This document shows, piece after piece, positions 1-9,358 of a stretch of DNA of 64,000 bases. Position 1 is the first letter of the stretch. Each line of letters begins with the position of its first letter. The DNA lies in assembly GCA_002798275.1 (NCBI GenBank), contig NWQR01000002.1, positions 434,001-498,000 on the forward strand, read 5' to 3'. The translations under genes and the position numbers were made by a program. The DNA is from Lysobacteraceae bacterium NML08-0793 (GTDB taxonomy: Bacteria; Pseudomonadota; Gammaproteobacteria; Xanthomonadales; Xanthomonadaceae). Below the pieces are notes generated by a model. The model was not told the origin of the DNA. It searched no databases and saw only the letters and a list, made by a program, of their open reading frames with translations.

Positions 1-22
1 CGGCTCAAAGACGCTATTTGCC

Positions 23-48
23 CCTGCTGGCCGTTCGCAGCCAGCAGG
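23..48. other. Inverted repeat upstream of aroQ
   Basis: The arms 23-31 and 40-48 are perfect 9-base complements (CCTGCTGGC / GCCAGCAGG) around an 8-base loop. No run of T follows on either strand, so it is not a classical intrinsic terminator. It may sit at the end of the gene that precedes this window. The rest of bases 1-165 is somewhat AT-richer and shows no gene that I can support; no -35/-10 pair stands out. Confidence 0.35.
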
Positions 49-165
49 TGAGAACTCGATCACGATTCAATCGTTTGTTTCAAACTTCTCCCAACATCGG
101 CGATCTGGACAGCAACATCGCTTTGCCGCACACTGCGCACTTGTCTTTTTCTCCATCTGTTGCAG

Positions 166-615
166 ATGCCGAAGATCCTCGTGCTGCATGGCCCCAATCT
201 GAATCTGCTTGGCAGCCGTGAGCCTTCGGTTTACGGCCACACCGGGCTTGCCGAAATCAACGCGGCACTTCTGGCACAGGCGAACGCTTCGGGTCTTGCC
301 TTGGAAACGCTGCAATCCAATGCCGAGCATGTGCTGATCGAGCGTATCCACGCTGCTCGCACCGACGACACCGCCTTCATCCTTATCAACCCGGCCGCCT
401 TCACGCACACTTCCGTCGCCTTGCGCGATGCTTTGGCCGCGGTGGCCATCCCTTTCATTGAAGTGCATCTGTCCAATATTCATGCACGCGAGCCGTTCCG
501 TCGGCACAGCTATTTCAGCGACTTGGCCGCTGGCGTGGTCGCAGGCTTTGGCGCAGCCAGTTATCGCTATGCCCTGATGGCAGCGATTGAATCAATGCAG
601 CCCAAAGCGGTTTGA
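166..615 (+). CDS. aroQ: 3-dehydroquinate dehydratase, type II
   Basis: This enzyme dehydrates 3-dehydroquinate to 3-dehydroshikimate in the cytoplasmic shikimate pathway. The 149-residue product has the type II landmarks: the N-terminal [20 protein letters not shown], which supplies the active-site Asn, Arg and Tyr, the [17 protein letters not shown] segment and [20 protein letters not shown] near the C-terminus with the catalytic His. Length is normal for the dodecameric type II family. I start at the ATG at 166 (MPKILVLHG); an in-frame TTG lies two codons upstream at 160. It is followed 44 bases later by accB, and aroQ-accB-accC is a common gammaproteobacterial gene order. Identification is secure. 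Confidence 0.95.
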   Translation: MPKILVLHGPNLNLLGSREPSVYGHTGLAEINAALLAQANASGLALETLQSNAEHVLIERIHAARTDDTAFILINPAAFTHTSVALRDALAAVAIPFIEVHLSNIHAREPFRRHSYFSDLAAGVVAGFGAASYRYALMAAIESMQPKAV

Positions 616-659
616 CTTTCACCTTTTCCATTCTTTCCATTCATTCAAAGAGGCTCCCC

Positions 660-1130
660 ATGGATCTTCGCAAAATCAAGAAACTCATCGACTTGTTGGA
701 AGAGTCGAATCTCAACGAAATCGAAATCAAGGAAGGAGAGGAATCCGTCCGCCTTTCCCGTGGCGGCAGTTTCGTCGCCCCCCCGGTTGCAGCCGCACCA
801 GTGGTGCACGCCGCCGCTGCGCCTGCCATGCCGATGAGCTCGCCGGTGGAAGCGGCCACTGGCGGCAGCCCCAAAACCGGCTCGGACCTGCCCGAAGGCC
901 ATGTGGTGCGCGCGCCGATGGTCGGCACCTTCTATGCCAGCCCGGCACCGGACAAACCGCCGTTCGTCACGGTCGGCGCCACGGTCAAGGCGGGTGAAAC
1001 TCTCGGCATCATTGAGGCGATGAAGATGTTCAACCCCATCGAAGCCGAAGTTTCCGGCACCGTGCTCGTCATCCTGTGCGAAAGCGGTCAGCCGGTCGAG
1101 TTCGACCAGCCGATGTTCGTCATCGGGTAA
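660..1130 (+). CDS. accB: Acetyl-CoA carboxylase biotin carboxyl carrier protein (BCCP)
   Basis: BCCP carries the biotin that is carboxylated by AccC and then delivers CO2 to acetyl-CoA in fatty acid synthesis. The 156-residue protein begins with the usual helical [16 protein letters not shown] segment, passes through an Ala/Pro-rich linker (about residues 38-75) and ends in the biotinyl domain. Lys122 in EAMKMF is the predicted biotinylation site. The start at 660 is chosen because AAAGAGG lies seven bases upstream and because it gives the family N-terminus; an earlier in-frame start at 612 overlaps aroQ and is unlikely. accC follows after six bases, so the two are surely co-transcribed. Confidence 0.96.
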   Translation: MDLRKIKKLIDLLEESNLNEIEIKEGEESVRLSRGGSFVAPPVAAAPVVHAAAAPAMPMSSPVEAATGGSPKTGSDLPEGHVVRAPMVGTFYASPAPDKPPFVTVGATVKAGETLGIIEAMKMFNPIEAEVSGTVLVILCESGQPVEFDQPMFVIG

Positions 1131-1136
1131 GCCGCT

Positions 1137-2510
1137 ATGCCGATGCTTGAAAAAGTCGTCATCGCCAACCGTGGCGAAATCGCCCTGCGCATCGTGCGCG
1201 CCTGCCAATCGCTCGGCATCCGTACGGTCGCCGTCCACTCCACTGCCGACCGCAATCTAAAGCATGTGGCGATGGCCGATGAGTCCGTCTGTATTGGCTC
1301 TGCGCCCTCGCCGGAGAGCTATCTGAATATGCCGGCGATTATCGCCGCAGCCGAAGTCACCGATGCCCAGGCCATCCATCCAGGCTACGGCTTTTTGAGT
1401 GAGAACGCCGATTTTGCCGAGCGCGTGGAGCAGTCCGGCTTCATCTTCATCGGCCCCAAAGCCGACACCATCCGCCTGATGGGCGACAAGGTGGAAGCCA
1501 TCCGTGCCATGAAAGCCGCAGGCGTCCCCTGCGTGCCCGGCTCCGATGGCCCGTTGGGTGATGATGGCCAAACCAATATCAAAATCGCCCGCGAAATCGG
1601 CTATCCGGTCATCGTCAAGGCGGCGGGCGGCGGCGGCGGGCGCGGCATGCGCGTGGTGCATTCGGAAGCAGCCCTGCTGAACGCCATCGCCACCACCAAG
1701 AGCGAGGCCAAAGCCGCCTTCGGCAACGATATGGTCTATATGGAAAAGTTCCTGGAAAACCCGCGCCATGTGGAAATCCAGGTACTGGCCGATGGTCAGG
1801 GCAATGCCATTCATTTGGGCGAGCGCGACTGCTCAATGCAGCGCCGTCACCAGAAAGTGGTGGAAGAAGCCCCCGCCCCCGGCATCAGCCCGGAACTGCG
1901 TGATGAAATCGGCCGGGTTTGCGTGGAAGCCTGCCTGCGCATCGGCTACCGCGGCGCGGGCACGTTCGAGTTTCTGTTTGAAAACGGTCGCTTCTACTTC
2001 ATCGAAATGAACACCCGCATCCAGGTGGAGCACCCGGTTACGGAGATGGTGACCGGCATTGACCTGGTGCGCGAGCAACTGCTGATTGCCGCAGGCCGCA
2101 AGCTCAGCATCAAGCAGAGCGATATCGTACTGCGTGGCCATGCCATCGAATGCCGCATCAATGCCGAAGACCCGGATACCTTCTTCCCCAGCCCCGGCCT
2201 CATCAGCCACTTCCACGCCCCCGGCGGCCCCGGCGTGCGCGTGGATACCCATGTGTATGAAGGCTATCGCGTCCCGCCCAACTACGACTCGATGATTGGC
2301 AAGTTGATCGTCCACGGCAGCACCCGCGACGAAGCCATCGCCCGGATGCGCGTAGCGCTGTCGGAAATGGTCATCGACGGCATCAAGACCAATGTGCCGC
2401 TGCAACAGCGCATCATGGCCGATGGCGGCTTTGCCGCAGGCGGGCAGAACATCCATTACTTGGAAAAACGCCTGGCCGAAAGCCGTGAACGCTCGTTGAA
2501 GTTGAGTTAA
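1137..2510 (+). CDS. accC: Acetyl-CoA carboxylase, biotin carboxylase subunit
   Basis: AccC uses ATP and bicarbonate to carboxylate the biotin on BCCP, the first half of the acetyl-CoA carboxylase reaction. The 457-residue protein has the biotin carboxylase N-domain ([13 protein letters not shown]), the ATP-grasp glycine loop around residues 162-171 ([10 protein letters not shown]), and [14 protein letters not shown] at about 290-303 with metal ligands and the catalytic Arg. A second ATG two codons in (1143) gives the canonical MLEKV start and may be the true one; neither has a strong ribosome-binding site, which fits translational coupling to accB. The 143-base gap downstream holds a hairpin rather than a gene. 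Confidence 0.96.
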   Translation: MPMLEKVVIANRGEIALRIVRACQSLGIRTVAVHSTADRNLKHVAMADESVCIGSAPSPESYLNMPAIIAAAEVTDAQAIHPGYGFLSENADFAERVEQSGFIFIGPKADTIRLMGDKVEAIRAMKAAGVPCVPGSDGPLGDDGQTNIKIAREIGYPVIVKAAGGGGGRGMRVVHSEAALLNAIATTKSEAKAAFGNDMVYMEKFLENPRHVEIQVLADGQGNAIHLGERDCSMQRRHQKVVEEAPAPGISPELRDEIGRVCVEACLRIGYRGAGTFEFLFENGRFYFIEMNTRIQVEHPVTEMVTGIDLVREQLLIAAGRKLSIKQSDIVLRGHAIECRINAEDPDTFFPSPGLISHFHAPGGPGVRVDTHVYEGYRVPPNYDSMIGKLIVHGSTRDEAIARMRVALSEMVIDGIKTNVPLQQRIMADGGFAAGGQNIHYLEKRLAESRERSLKLS

Positions 2511-2540
2511 CTCGCCATCCAGCCTTCGGCTTAGTCATCC

Positions 2541-2613
2541 CGCCCCCGGCAGCACGTCCTCGATACGCATATGCGTCCATCCATCGAAGGCCGAGCCCGG
2601 GGGCGATGTTTTT
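2541..2613 (+). terminator. Nested hairpin with T-run between accC and prmA
   Basis: Outer arms 2541-2549 and 2597-2605 are perfect GC-rich complements (CGCCCCCGG / CCGGGGGCG). The intervening segment contains a perfect 12-base palindrome (ACGCATATGCGT) at 2565-2576. Five T residues follow at 2609-2613. This could act as an intrinsic terminator or attenuator after accBC; the unusually long loop with its own palindrome is atypical, so a structured mobile repeat unit is an alternative. Confidence 0.5.
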
Positions 2614-2653
2614 CAGGCATTATTTTCACCCCTTTACCCAACCCGACCTAACA

Positions 2654-3577
2654 ATGCCCTGGCTACAACTGACCCTGCCCGTTTCCCAAGCCCAGTTCCC
2701 GGCTTACGAGGCCGCGCTGGAAAACGCCGGTGCGCTGTCGGTGACATTGCAGGATGCCGATGCTGAAACCCCGGATGAGCAGGCCATTTTCGAGCCAGGT
2801 GTAGGTGAAACACCGCTATGGCAGCAAATGATGCTTTCGGCCTTGTTCGAAGGTGATACCGATGCGGCTGCGCTGCTGGCGCAGTTGCAGGCCACGCCTG
2901 CACTGGATTGGTCGGCCGTGGCCTTTGAAACCGTGGAGGACCAAGACTGGGAACGTGCCTGGCTGGATCAATTCCAGCCGATGCGTTTTGGTCGCCGCAC
3001 TTGGATTGTGCCCTGGGATCACGCACTGCCGGACGCGGCACAAAGCACCGATGCAGCAATCATCCGTCTTGACCCCGGACTTGCCTTTGGCTCGGGCACC
3101 CACCCCACCACCGCGCTTTGCCTAGAGTGGCTGGACACGCTGGCCGATGAGGGCACACTGCAAGGCCGCGAAGTGCTGGATTTTGGCTGCGGCAGCGGCA
3201 TTCTCGCGCTTGCCGCATTGAAATTGGGCGCCGCCACTGCCGTCGGCATCGACAATGACCCGCAGGCGGTGATCGCCACGACCGACAATGCCGAACGCAA
3301 TGGCCTCGCCACGCAAATACAGGTGTATCTGCCCGAAGCGGCGCCCGCCCGCCAATACCCAGTGGTGCTGGCCAATATCCTCGCCAGTGCTCTGGACGAG
3401 CTGGCCGAAGTCATCGCCGGCCAAGTCGCCCCCGGCGGCGTACTGGCCATGTCCGGTATTCTGTTGGGTCAGGAGGACGAGTTGCTGCTACGGTATGCAG
3501 CCTGGTTCGAGGACTTCCAACTGGCTACCCAGGAAGATTGGGTACGTATCACCGCCCGTCGCAAAAAACCCGCATGA
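2654..3577 (+). CDS. prmA: Ribosomal protein L11 methyltransferase
   Basis: PrmA trimethylates ribosomal protein L11 using S-adenosylmethionine. The 307-residue sequence shows the substrate-recognition N-domain ([10 protein letters not shown]..., residues about 1-100), then [16 protein letters not shown] and the SAM-binding motif [20 protein letters not shown], followed by VVLANILAS in the catalytic region. The start at the ATG at 2654 gives the family N-terminus; the frame is open further upstream without a better start. Its stop overlaps the next start as ATGA. prmA next to accC and fis is a frequent arrangement in Xanthomonas and Pseudomonas relatives. Confidence 0.95.
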   Translation: MPWLQLTLPVSQAQFPAYEAALENAGALSVTLQDADAETPDEQAIFEPGVGETPLWQQMMLSALFEGDTDAAALLAQLQATPALDWSAVAFETVEDQDWERAWLDQFQPMRFGRRTWIVPWDHALPDAAQSTDAAIIRLDPGLAFGSGTHPTTALCLEWLDTLADEGTLQGREVLDFGCGSGILALAALKLGAATAVGIDNDPQAVIATTDNAERNGLATQIQVYLPEAAPARQYPVVLANILASALDELAEVIAGQVAPGGVLAMSGILLGQEDELLLRYAAWFEDFQLATQEDWVRITARRKKPA

Positions 3578-4116
3578 GCACGCCCCCGCCCCACAGCACC
3601 CCGAGCTTTGTCGAACAAGAAGAATTACCGCCCCTGCCGGAAGCCAAACCCGCCATTTGGCTGGCCTGCGGGGTATTGCTGGCAAGCCTTGCCCTTCTGA
3701 TTCTTCTGGCCGGACGCGAAACCTTGGCGGCTTCCGCCAGCACCCGCCCACTGGCGGAGAAGACTTGCGCCCTCTTAGGATGCAGCCTGCCGCTATGGCG
3801 CGATGCCAGCGCCTTCCGCATGCTGGAGCACGATATTCGCAGCCTACCCGATACCCCGGGCGCACTGCGGGTGGTGGCTGGTTTCCGCAATGAAGCTCCT
3901 TGGCCACAAGCCTGGCCGCAACTGGTGCTGACCCTTTCCGATGCCAATGGGCAGGCACTGGCACAGCGCGCCTTCAAGCCCGAGGAGTATCTGCCGCCGG
4001 GCAGCCCCGCAGTCATTGGCGCCGAGCAAACCGCCAGCCTGCAATTGCTGCTGCGCGAGCCGGCCCGTGAAGCCGTCGCATTCCAGTTCGGTTTCATCCC
4101 CGCGCCCATTCAGTGA
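3574..4116 (+). CDS. DUF3426 family single-pass membrane protein
   Basis: This 180-residue protein has a short cytoplasmic proline-rich N-terminus, one transmembrane segment (about residues 29-49, [20 protein letters not shown]) and a soluble C-domain with the [18 protein letters not shown] and [12 protein letters not shown] pattern of DUF3426 proteins, which usually lie between prmA and fis. Its start overlaps the prmA stop by ATGA. Family members normally begin with an MJ0042-type CxxC zinc ribbon; here that domain is absent and only C-terminal-half cysteines ([10 protein letters not shown]) are present. Function is unknown. The membership call rests on context plus the C-domain. Confidence 0.75.
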   Translation: MSTPPPHSTPSFVEQEELPPLPEAKPAIWLACGVLLASLALLILLAGRETLAASASTRPLAEKTCALLGCSLPLWRDASAFRMLEHDIRSLPDTPGALRVVAGFRNEAPWPQAWPQLVLTLSDANGQALAQRAFKPEEYLPPGSPAVIGAEQTASLQLLLREPAREAVAFQFGFIPAPIQ

Positions 4117-4169
4117 AATAGCACAGCAATCACGCTAGACTGCGCGCCCCGCGAGCCACAGACGGAAGG

Positions 4170-4415
4170 ATGCCCGTGCCCAATCAACAACTGCCCTTGC
4201 GCGAACACGTCGCCGTATCCGTTCGTCGCTATTTGAGCGATCTGGATGGCTGCATCAGTGGCGACCTGCACCAAGTCATGCTGCGTGAAGTGGAAATCCC
4301 GCTGTTCATGGAAGTCCTGAACCATTACGAGGGCAACCAGAGCCGCGCCGCGGAACTGCTCGGCATCCACCGCGCCACCTTGCGCAAAAAACTGCGCGAG
4401 TACGGCATCGGCTGA
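4170..4415 (+). CDS. fis: Fis family nucleoid-associated DNA-binding protein
   Basis: Fis is a small dimeric DNA-bending protein that shapes the nucleoid and adjusts rRNA and other promoters. The 81-residue product ends in the canonical helix-turn-helix [20 protein letters not shown], with the dimerisation helices before it. GGAAGG lies directly against the ATG at 4170, so the in-frame GTG at 4176, which has better spacing, is an alternative start. A candidate -10 (TAGACT at 4136-4141) lies upstream without a recognisable -35. A strong terminator follows, so fis is probably the last gene of its unit. Confidence 0.92.
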   Translation: MPVPNQQLPLREHVAVSVRRYLSDLDGCISGDLHQVMLREVEIPLFMEVLNHYEGNQSRAAELLGIHRATLRKKLREYGIG

Positions 4416-4447
4416 TCGCTGATCCGGGCTGAAAATGCGGACACGAG

Positions 4448-4473
4448 AACGCGCGGACATGCCGCGCGTTTTT
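4448..4473 (+). terminator. Intrinsic terminator after fis
   Basis: Perfect 9-base arms 4448-4456 and 4462-4470 (AACGCGCGG / CCGCGCGTT) enclose a 5-base loop and run into five T residues. It separates fis from purH. TACAAT at 4527-4532 downstream is a possible purH -10, but I see no convincing -35. Confidence 0.85.
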
Positions 4474-4562
4474 CATTGCAACCATCAACACAGGCCACAG
4501 GCAAGCAGCGCAGCAGACAGCGCATTTACAATAACCGCCCCTGTTACTGTCCGTCATTGCCC

Positions 4563-6152
4563 ATGTCTCTCAAACCCATTACCGGCGAAAGCCGTCGCAT
4601 CCGCCGTGCCCTGCTTTCGGTTTCCGACAAGACCGGCCTTGTCGATCTTGCCAAAGCGCTGGCCGCACTGGATGTGGAGCTTGTTTCCACCGGCGGCACT
4701 GCCCGCAGCCTGCGTGAAGCCGGGCTTTCCGTCCGCGATGTCAGCGAGCTAACCGGCTTCCCGGAAATGATGGATGGCCGGGTGAAAACCCTGCATCCCA
4801 AAGTACACGGCGGCCTGCTGGGACGCGCCGGCACGGACGATGCGGTCATGGCCGAGCATGATATTGCCGCCATCGACCTCTTGGTGCTGAACCTGTACCC
4901 GTTCGAGCAGGTCTCGCAAAAGCCGGATGTGAGCTTTGAAGAACTGATTGAAAACATCGACATCGGCGGCCCGGCAATGCTGCGCTCGGCGGCGAAAAAC
5001 TTTGCCCGCGTCGCCGTTGCCACCGACCCGGCGCAATATCCGGCGCTGCTGGCCGAGTTGCAGGCCAATGCGGGGGCATTGTCGGGACAGACCCGCTGGC
5101 AGCTTTCTGTAGCCGCCTTCAACCGCGTGGCGCAATACGATGCCCGCATCAGCGACCTACTTTCCGCACTTGACGATACCGGCGAAAAATCCGCCTTCCC
5201 GGCACAGGCCAATGGCAGCCATGTCAAAGTGATGGACTTGCGCTATGGCGAAAATCCGCATCAACAGGCGGCGTTCTACCGCGATATTGCGCCCGCCCCC
5301 GGCACGCTCGCCACTTTCAGCCAGTTGCAGGGCAAAGAACTTTCCTTCAACAACCTGGCCGATGCCGATGCTGCCTGGGAATGCGTGCGTCAGTTCGAGG
5401 CGCCAGCCTGCGTCATCGTCAAACATGCCAATCCCTGCGGCGTGGCCGTGGGCAGCGGCTGCCTGGACAGCTACGAGGCTGCCTACGCCACCGACCCCAC
5501 CAGCGCCTTTGGCGGCATCATCGCCTTCAATCGCACGTTGGATGCTGAAACCTGCAAGACCATTCTCGACCGGCAGTTCGTGGAAGTATTGATTGCCCCG
5601 GACTATGCGCCTGCCGCGCTGGAATACGCACAGAAAAAAGCCAATGTGCGCGTGTTGCGCATCCCGATGGCCGAGCGCCACGGCACGCCGGTGGAACTCA
5701 AGCAAATTGGCGGCGGCCTGTTGATGCAAAGCGCGGATTTGCGCCAGGTGCGCCGTGATGAATTGCGCGTGGTGAGCCGCATCGCGCCGACCCCGGCACA
5801 ACTGGATGACCTGCTGTTTGCCTGGCAAGTGGCCAAGTTCGTCAAGTCCAATGCCATCGTCTATGCCCGCGACGGACGCACCATCGGCGTGGGCGCAGGG
5901 CAGATGAGCCGCGTGTATTCGGCGCGCATCGCCGGTATCAAGGCGCAGGATGCCGGGTTGCAAGTCGAAGGCTCGGTAATGGCCTCCGATGCCTTCTTCC
6001 CGTTCCGCGACGGCATCGACGCCGCCGCAGCGGCCGGTATCAAAGCCGTGATTCAGCCCGGTGGCTCGATGCGCGATGCGGAAGTCATCGCCGCCGCCGA
6101 CGAGCACGGCCTTGCCATGCTGTTCACCGGCGTGCGTCATTTCCGCCACTGA
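4563..6152 (+). CDS. purH: Bifunctional AICAR transformylase / IMP cyclohydrolase
   Basis: PurH catalyses the last two steps of de novo IMP synthesis: formylation of AICAR and ring closure. The 529-residue protein has the N-terminal MGS-like IMP cyclohydrolase domain ([47 protein letters not shown]) and the C-terminal transformylase domain with [27 protein letters not shown] and [20 protein letters not shown]. Length is normal. The start at 4563 is chosen because it lies downstream of the fis terminator and gives a typical N-terminus; an earlier in-frame start at 4476 would reach into the terminator region. purD does not follow; a convergent gene does. Confidence 0.96.
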   Translation: MSLKPITGESRRIRRALLSVSDKTGLVDLAKALAALDVELVSTGGTARSLREAGLSVRDVSELTGFPEMMDGRVKTLHPKVHGGLLGRAGTDDAVMAEHDIAAIDLLVLNLYPFEQVSQKPDVSFEELIENIDIGGPAMLRSAAKNFARVAVATDPAQYPALLAELQANAGALSGQTRWQLSVAAFNRVAQYDARISDLLSALDDTGEKSAFPAQANGSHVKVMDLRYGENPHQQAAFYRDIAPAPGTLATFSQLQGKELSFNNLADADAAWECVRQFEAPACVIVKHANPCGVAVGSGCLDSYEAAYATDPTSAFGGIIAFNRTLDAETCKTILDRQFVEVLIAPDYAPAALEYAQKKANVRVLRIPMAERHGTPVELKQIGGGLLMQSADLRQVRRDELRVVSRIAPTPAQLDDLLFAWQVAKFVKSNAIVYARDGRTIGVGAGQMSRVYSARIAGIKAQDAGLQVEGSVMASDAFFPFRDGIDAAAAAGIKAVIQPGGSMRDAEVIAAADEHGLAMLFTGVRHFRH

Positions 6153-6165
6153 CCGAGCCTCACAA

Positions 6166-6191
6166 GAAACGCCGGGCATGCCCGGCGTTTC
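6166..6191. terminator. Palindromic terminator between purH and the histone-like gene
   Basis: Bases 6166-6191 form one perfect 26-base palindrome: 11-base arms (GAAACGCCGGG / CCCGGCGTTTC) and a 4-base loop. Its flanking A and T runs are short. Because purH and the next gene converge here, it can serve both strands. Confidence 0.75.
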
Positions 6192-6234
6192 GCTGATCTT
6201 GCAGTAACGGATATCGTCGAGCCTGACGACCGGC

Positions 6235-6822
6235 CTATTTCTTCGCCGCAGCTTTTTTGGCGACTTTCTTTGCCGTCTTGGTCACCGTGCGGCGGGTGGT
6301 GGCCGCTTTTTTGACGGCCTTTTTCACAGCCGTTTTCGTTACCTTCTCCACCGTCTGCTTGCTGGCAACGGCTTTTTTGACCACCGCCTTCTTGGTCGCT
6401 ACCGCCTTCTTGGCAACCGGCTTGCTGGCGGCCTTCTGCTCGGCCAAACGCTTCACTGCCGCCGTCTTTTTGCCGATGCCCTGTTTTTTCAGTGCTTCGG
6501 CTTCCTTGCGCGCCTTGTCTCCGGCGCTTGCGGCCTTTTTCTTCAAGTCGCCAGTGGCCTTGCTGGCCGCCTTTTTGGCAGCACTGGCACGCTTGGCAAC
6601 CGCCTTTTCAACCTCGACCACTTTCTTGCTGACCGCTTTCTTGGCTGCCGCAGTTTTTTTGGCAACCACCTTGCCGGCCTTGAGCGCTTCCTTCCTGACC
6701 TTGCCTGCTGCTTTTTCGACTTTGGCGACGGCCGCACTGCCCGCTTCCTTCGCCGTATCCACTGCCTTGCCTACGGCGCGTTCTGCCTTGGCGATGGTGC
6801 CGCTGGTTTTCTTCTTGGCCAT
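6235..6822 (-). CDS. Histone H1-like lysine/alanine-rich DNA-binding protein
   Basis: The 195-residue product is built almost entirely of Lys and Ala with Val, Thr and Glu, in repeats such as KKAV, AKKA and KKAATTRRTVTK, and has no cysteine, tryptophan or hydrophobic core. This is the composition of bacterial H1-like proteins (AlgP, Hc1, BpH1 type), which bind DNA through a disordered basic tail and affect nucleoid compaction and gene expression. The N-terminal half is richer in Glu and may be helical; the last 60 residues are the most basic. An excellent AAGGAGGG precedes the start ATG at 6822. Repetitive composition means length probably varies between strains (inference). Confidence 0.85.
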   Translation of the reverse strand: MAKKKTSGTIAKAERAVGKAVDTAKEAGSAAVAKVEKAAGKVRKEALKAGKVVAKKTAAAKKAVSKKVVEVEKAVAKRASAAKKAASKATGDLKKKAASAGDKARKEAEALKKQGIGKKTAAVKRLAEQKAASKPVAKKAVATKKAVVKKAVASKQTVEKVTKTAVKKAVKKAATTRRTVTKTAKKVAKKAAAKK

Positions 6823-7034
6823 ATGCCCTCCTTGTGGGCGCTGTCTGGATGGGATGTTGCATTGCCGATGCTAGCGCTTTGCCGCGCGCAACGCACGCCG
6901 CTACGTCATTTGGCAACGCAGCGGCGGCGCCTCTTGAAAGATTCATTCATCGTTGTTCAGCTTTGGCGTAAGCTGCAAACCAATGTGCGGATGCGCGCTT
7001 TCACATCCACACCACTGCCCCACCTGCATGATGG

Positions 7035-8489
7035 ATGCCGATGAACCAAGCCCCTGCCCCGCGCCGCCCCCGCCCACTGCCCACCCTGTTGATATTGGCA
7101 GCGGCTGCCGGTTTCGGCGGATTTGCCGCCACTGCAATGCGCGAGATGCTGACGCAACCGGGGCTTGCCGAGCCTGCGCCTGCGCCCGGCCTGCCGGTTA
7201 GCCAGTTGCCGCAAAGTCCGGTCGGCGGGCAAATCCCGAGTCTTGCGCCGATGCTTGAGCGCGTCATGCCGGCCGTGGTCAGCGTGCATACCCAACAACG
7301 CGTGCAAGTCAGCCCGTTCGGCAATGACCCGGTGTTTCGGCGCATGTTTCCCGAGCTGTCGCAGGAGCGCATCAACGAGTCGCTCGGCTCGGGTGTGATT
7401 GTCGATGCCGAGCGCGGCTATGTGCTCACCAATCACCATGTGATTGAAAACGCCGATGATGTTTCGGTAACGCTGGCCGATGGCCGCACCCTAAAAGCGG
7501 AGTTTCTCGGCTCCGACCCGGATACCGATATTGCGCTGATGCGCATCCCTGCCGAGCGCCTCACCGCCCTGCCGATGACCGACAGCAGCACGCTGCGCGT
7601 GGGCGATTTCGCCGTGGCCATCGGCAATCCATTCGGCGTTGGCCAGACCGTAACCTCGGGCATCATCTCGGCCGTGGGGCGCAGCAATCTGCCCGGTGTC
7701 GGCTTTCAGAACTTCATCCAGACCGATGCCAGCATCAACCCCGGCAATTCCGGTGGCGCGCTGGTGGATTTGCAGGGGCGGCTGATCGGTATCAATACCG
7801 CCAGCTTCAATCCGCGCGGCTCGATGGCCGGCAATATCGGCCTTAGCTTCGCCATCCCCACCAATCTTGCCCGCAGCATCATGCAGCAGCTGCTGGAAAA
7901 CGGCGGCCAGGTGCGGCGCGGCACATTGGGCGTGGAAACCCGCGACTTGGACACGCGCGCAGCGCAGATGGCCGGCCTGTCACAGAACCAAGGCGTGCTG
8001 ATCACCCGGGTTTACCCGGATTCGTCGGCAGCCGCCGCAGGACTGAAAGCGGGCGATGTGATCGTCGCGGCCAATGATCAGCGCATCGGCAGTGCCGAAG
8101 CCTTCCGCAATTTCCAGGGTTTGCAAGCGGCCAACGCTCGCGTGCGGCTGGATATCCTGCGCGATGGCAAGCCACTGCAACTGACCGCGCAGCTCAAAGA
8201 ACAGCCGCGTGATGGCGCAAGTCTTGACCCGCGCCTTGCCGGTGTCACCTTTGCCGAGCTGCCCGAATCGCTGCGTCGCCAAGGCGCCAGCGGCGTACTG
8301 GTCAGCGCGGTCGAGCGCGGCAGTCGCGCGGCGCAAAGCGGGCTGCGCGAAGGCGATGTCATCCTGGCCGCCTCCAGCGGCGAGTTCAGCGACCTGGCAA
8401 GTTTCCGCGCCAGCTTCAATAATCCTCCGCAACGGCTGGTGCTACGCCTGTGGCGCAACGGTCAGCGCGGACAAATCCTGATTCAATAA
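7035..8489 (+). CDS. Periplasmic Do-like serine protease (DegP/DegQ family, S1C)
   Basis: This is an HtrA-type quality-control protease. The 484-residue protein has an N-terminal membrane or signal segment (PTLLILAAAAGFGGFAATAM), a trypsin-like domain and two PDZ domains. The catalytic triad is visible as His135 (TNHHVIENA), Asp165 (SDPDTDIALM) and Ser239 (NPGNSGGALV). PDZ1 begins around residue 295 (RGTLGVETRDL) and PDZ2 around 400 (GVTFAELPESLRRQGASGV). ATGs lie at 7035 and 7041. The 212-base divergent gap upstream (6823-7034) must hold promoters for it and the histone-like gene; I find no clear sigma-70 or sigma-E pair. degP, degQ and mucD cannot be told apart by reading alone. Confidence 0.93.
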   Translation: MPMNQAPAPRRPRPLPTLLILAAAAGFGGFAATAMREMLTQPGLAEPAPAPGLPVSQLPQSPVGGQIPSLAPMLERVMPAVVSVHTQQRVQVSPFGNDPVFRRMFPELSQERINESLGSGVIVDAERGYVLTNHHVIENADDVSVTLADGRTLKAEFLGSDPDTDIALMRIPAERLTALPMTDSSTLRVGDFAVAIGNPFGVGQTVTSGIISAVGRSNLPGVGFQNFIQTDASINPGNSGGALVDLQGRLIGINTASFNPRGSMAGNIGLSFAIPTNLARSIMQQLLENGGQVRRGTLGVETRDLDTRAAQMAGLSQNQGVLITRVYPDSSAAAAGLKAGDVIVAANDQRIGSAEAFRNFQGLQAANARVRLDILRDGKPLQLTAQLKEQPRDGASLDPRLAGVTFAELPESLRRQGASGVLVSAVERGSRAAQSGLREGDVILAASSGEFSDLASFRASFNNPPQRLVLRLWRNGQRGQILIQ

Positions 8490-8512
8490 CCCACCCTCCA
8501 AAGGAGCCAACC

Positions 8513-8866
8513 ATGAGTGTCAAAGAAAACCTCTCCGAAGCCGGCAGCCATCTGAAGCAAGCCGCTGCCCATGCCGGTGATTCCATCAAGGGTGCAGCCG
8601 CCGCCGCTGGCGACGAACTGCGTCTTGGCCGCGCCAATGTCAAGGCCGAGCTTGCCGATACCGCCGTGGCCGGCATCAGTGCCGCCGAGGATCTGGGCGC
8701 AGCCGCCAAGGAGCAGATGGACGTTTTGATGGAAAAGAGCCGCGACATGATTGACAGCGCCGCCGACCTTATCCGCGAACGCCCGCTGACCGCCTTTGGC
8801 ATCGCCTTTGCCGCTGGCTGGGCCATCGCCAAGCTGGCGCGCTCTGGCGGCGGCAACGAGCAATAA
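8513..8866 (+). CDS. DUF883 family protein (YqjD/ElaB-like)
   Basis: The 117-residue protein has a long amphipathic, Ala-rich helical stretch (about residues 1-85) and a C-terminal membrane helix, RPLTAFGIAFAAGWAIAKLA, the hallmark of YqjD/ElaB proteins. In E. coli these are tail-anchored inner-membrane proteins that bind ribosomes in stationary phase; that role is family knowledge only. AAGGAG at 8501-8506 gives a good ribosome-binding site for the ATG at 8513. It lies 23 bases after the protease and heads a set of three small genes resembling yqjD-yqjE-yqjK. Confidence 0.85.
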   Translation: MSVKENLSEAGSHLKQAAAHAGDSIKGAAAAAGDELRLGRANVKAELADTAVAGISAAEDLGAAAKEQMDVLMEKSRDMIDSAADLIRERPLTAFGIAFAAGWAIAKLARSGGGNEQ

Positions 8867-8870
8867 GCCC

Positions 8871-9338
8871 ATGCAGCAGCAAGGCCAACACCCGGACGCG
8901 GGGCAGGAAAAAGACCTGCCCCCGGATATTCTGGAAGCCTTCCGCCAGGTCAGCGAAGGCAGCAAGGCCAGCCTCGCTTCCACGCTCGCCAGCGTGCGCG
9001 CCCTGCGTACGCTGGTCGCTGCCGATATTGCACTGGCGCGCAGCGCACTGGGCTACAGCGTCGCATTCACTGCCGTGGCCGTGGTGTTCGGGGCCGTCGG
9101 CGGGCTGCTGCTGATGTCCGCCTTGGTGGCTGCACTGGTAACTTATTTCGACTTGTCTTGGTGGCTGTCCCTGCTGCTGGTTGGCATGCTCTGCCTTGTG
9201 TCTGCGGCCATTGCCGCCTGGCGTGCGCTGGCCTATTTTGAACACACCCAGTTGCGCGCCACGCGCAGACAACTGGCCAAACTGGGTCTGGACGATCGCA
9301 AAAACCCCCAACCCACCGCCGATGACGGCACCCCCTGA
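8871..9338 (+). CDS. Phage-holin-like / YqjE family two-helix membrane protein
   Basis: The 155-residue protein has a soluble N-terminal helix (about 1-60), two close transmembrane helices (VAFTAVAVVFGAVGGLLLMSALVAALV and WWLSLLLVGMLCLVSAAIAAW) and a basic C-terminal tail. This is the layout of the Phage_holin_3_6/YqjE superfamily, which accompanies DUF883 proteins. The start at 8871 (MQQQGQHPDAG) follows the upstream stop by four bases, so translation is probably coupled. It is unlikely to be a functional phage holin; there are no phage genes nearby. Confidence 0.78.
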   Translation: MQQQGQHPDAGQEKDLPPDILEAFRQVSEGSKASLASTLASVRALRTLVAADIALARSALGYSVAFTAVAVVFGAVGGLLLMSALVAALVTYFDLSWWLSLLLVGMLCLVSAAIAAWRALAYFEHTQLRATRRQLAKLGLDDRKNPQPTADDGTP

Positions 9339-9358
9339 ATTTCACCCCGGAGCCGCCC

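Noticed and set aside
8871-9338. Phage holin indicating a prophage
   Set aside because: The two-helix protein fits the chromosomal YqjE-type family next to a DUF883 gene; no phage structural or lysis genes are nearby.
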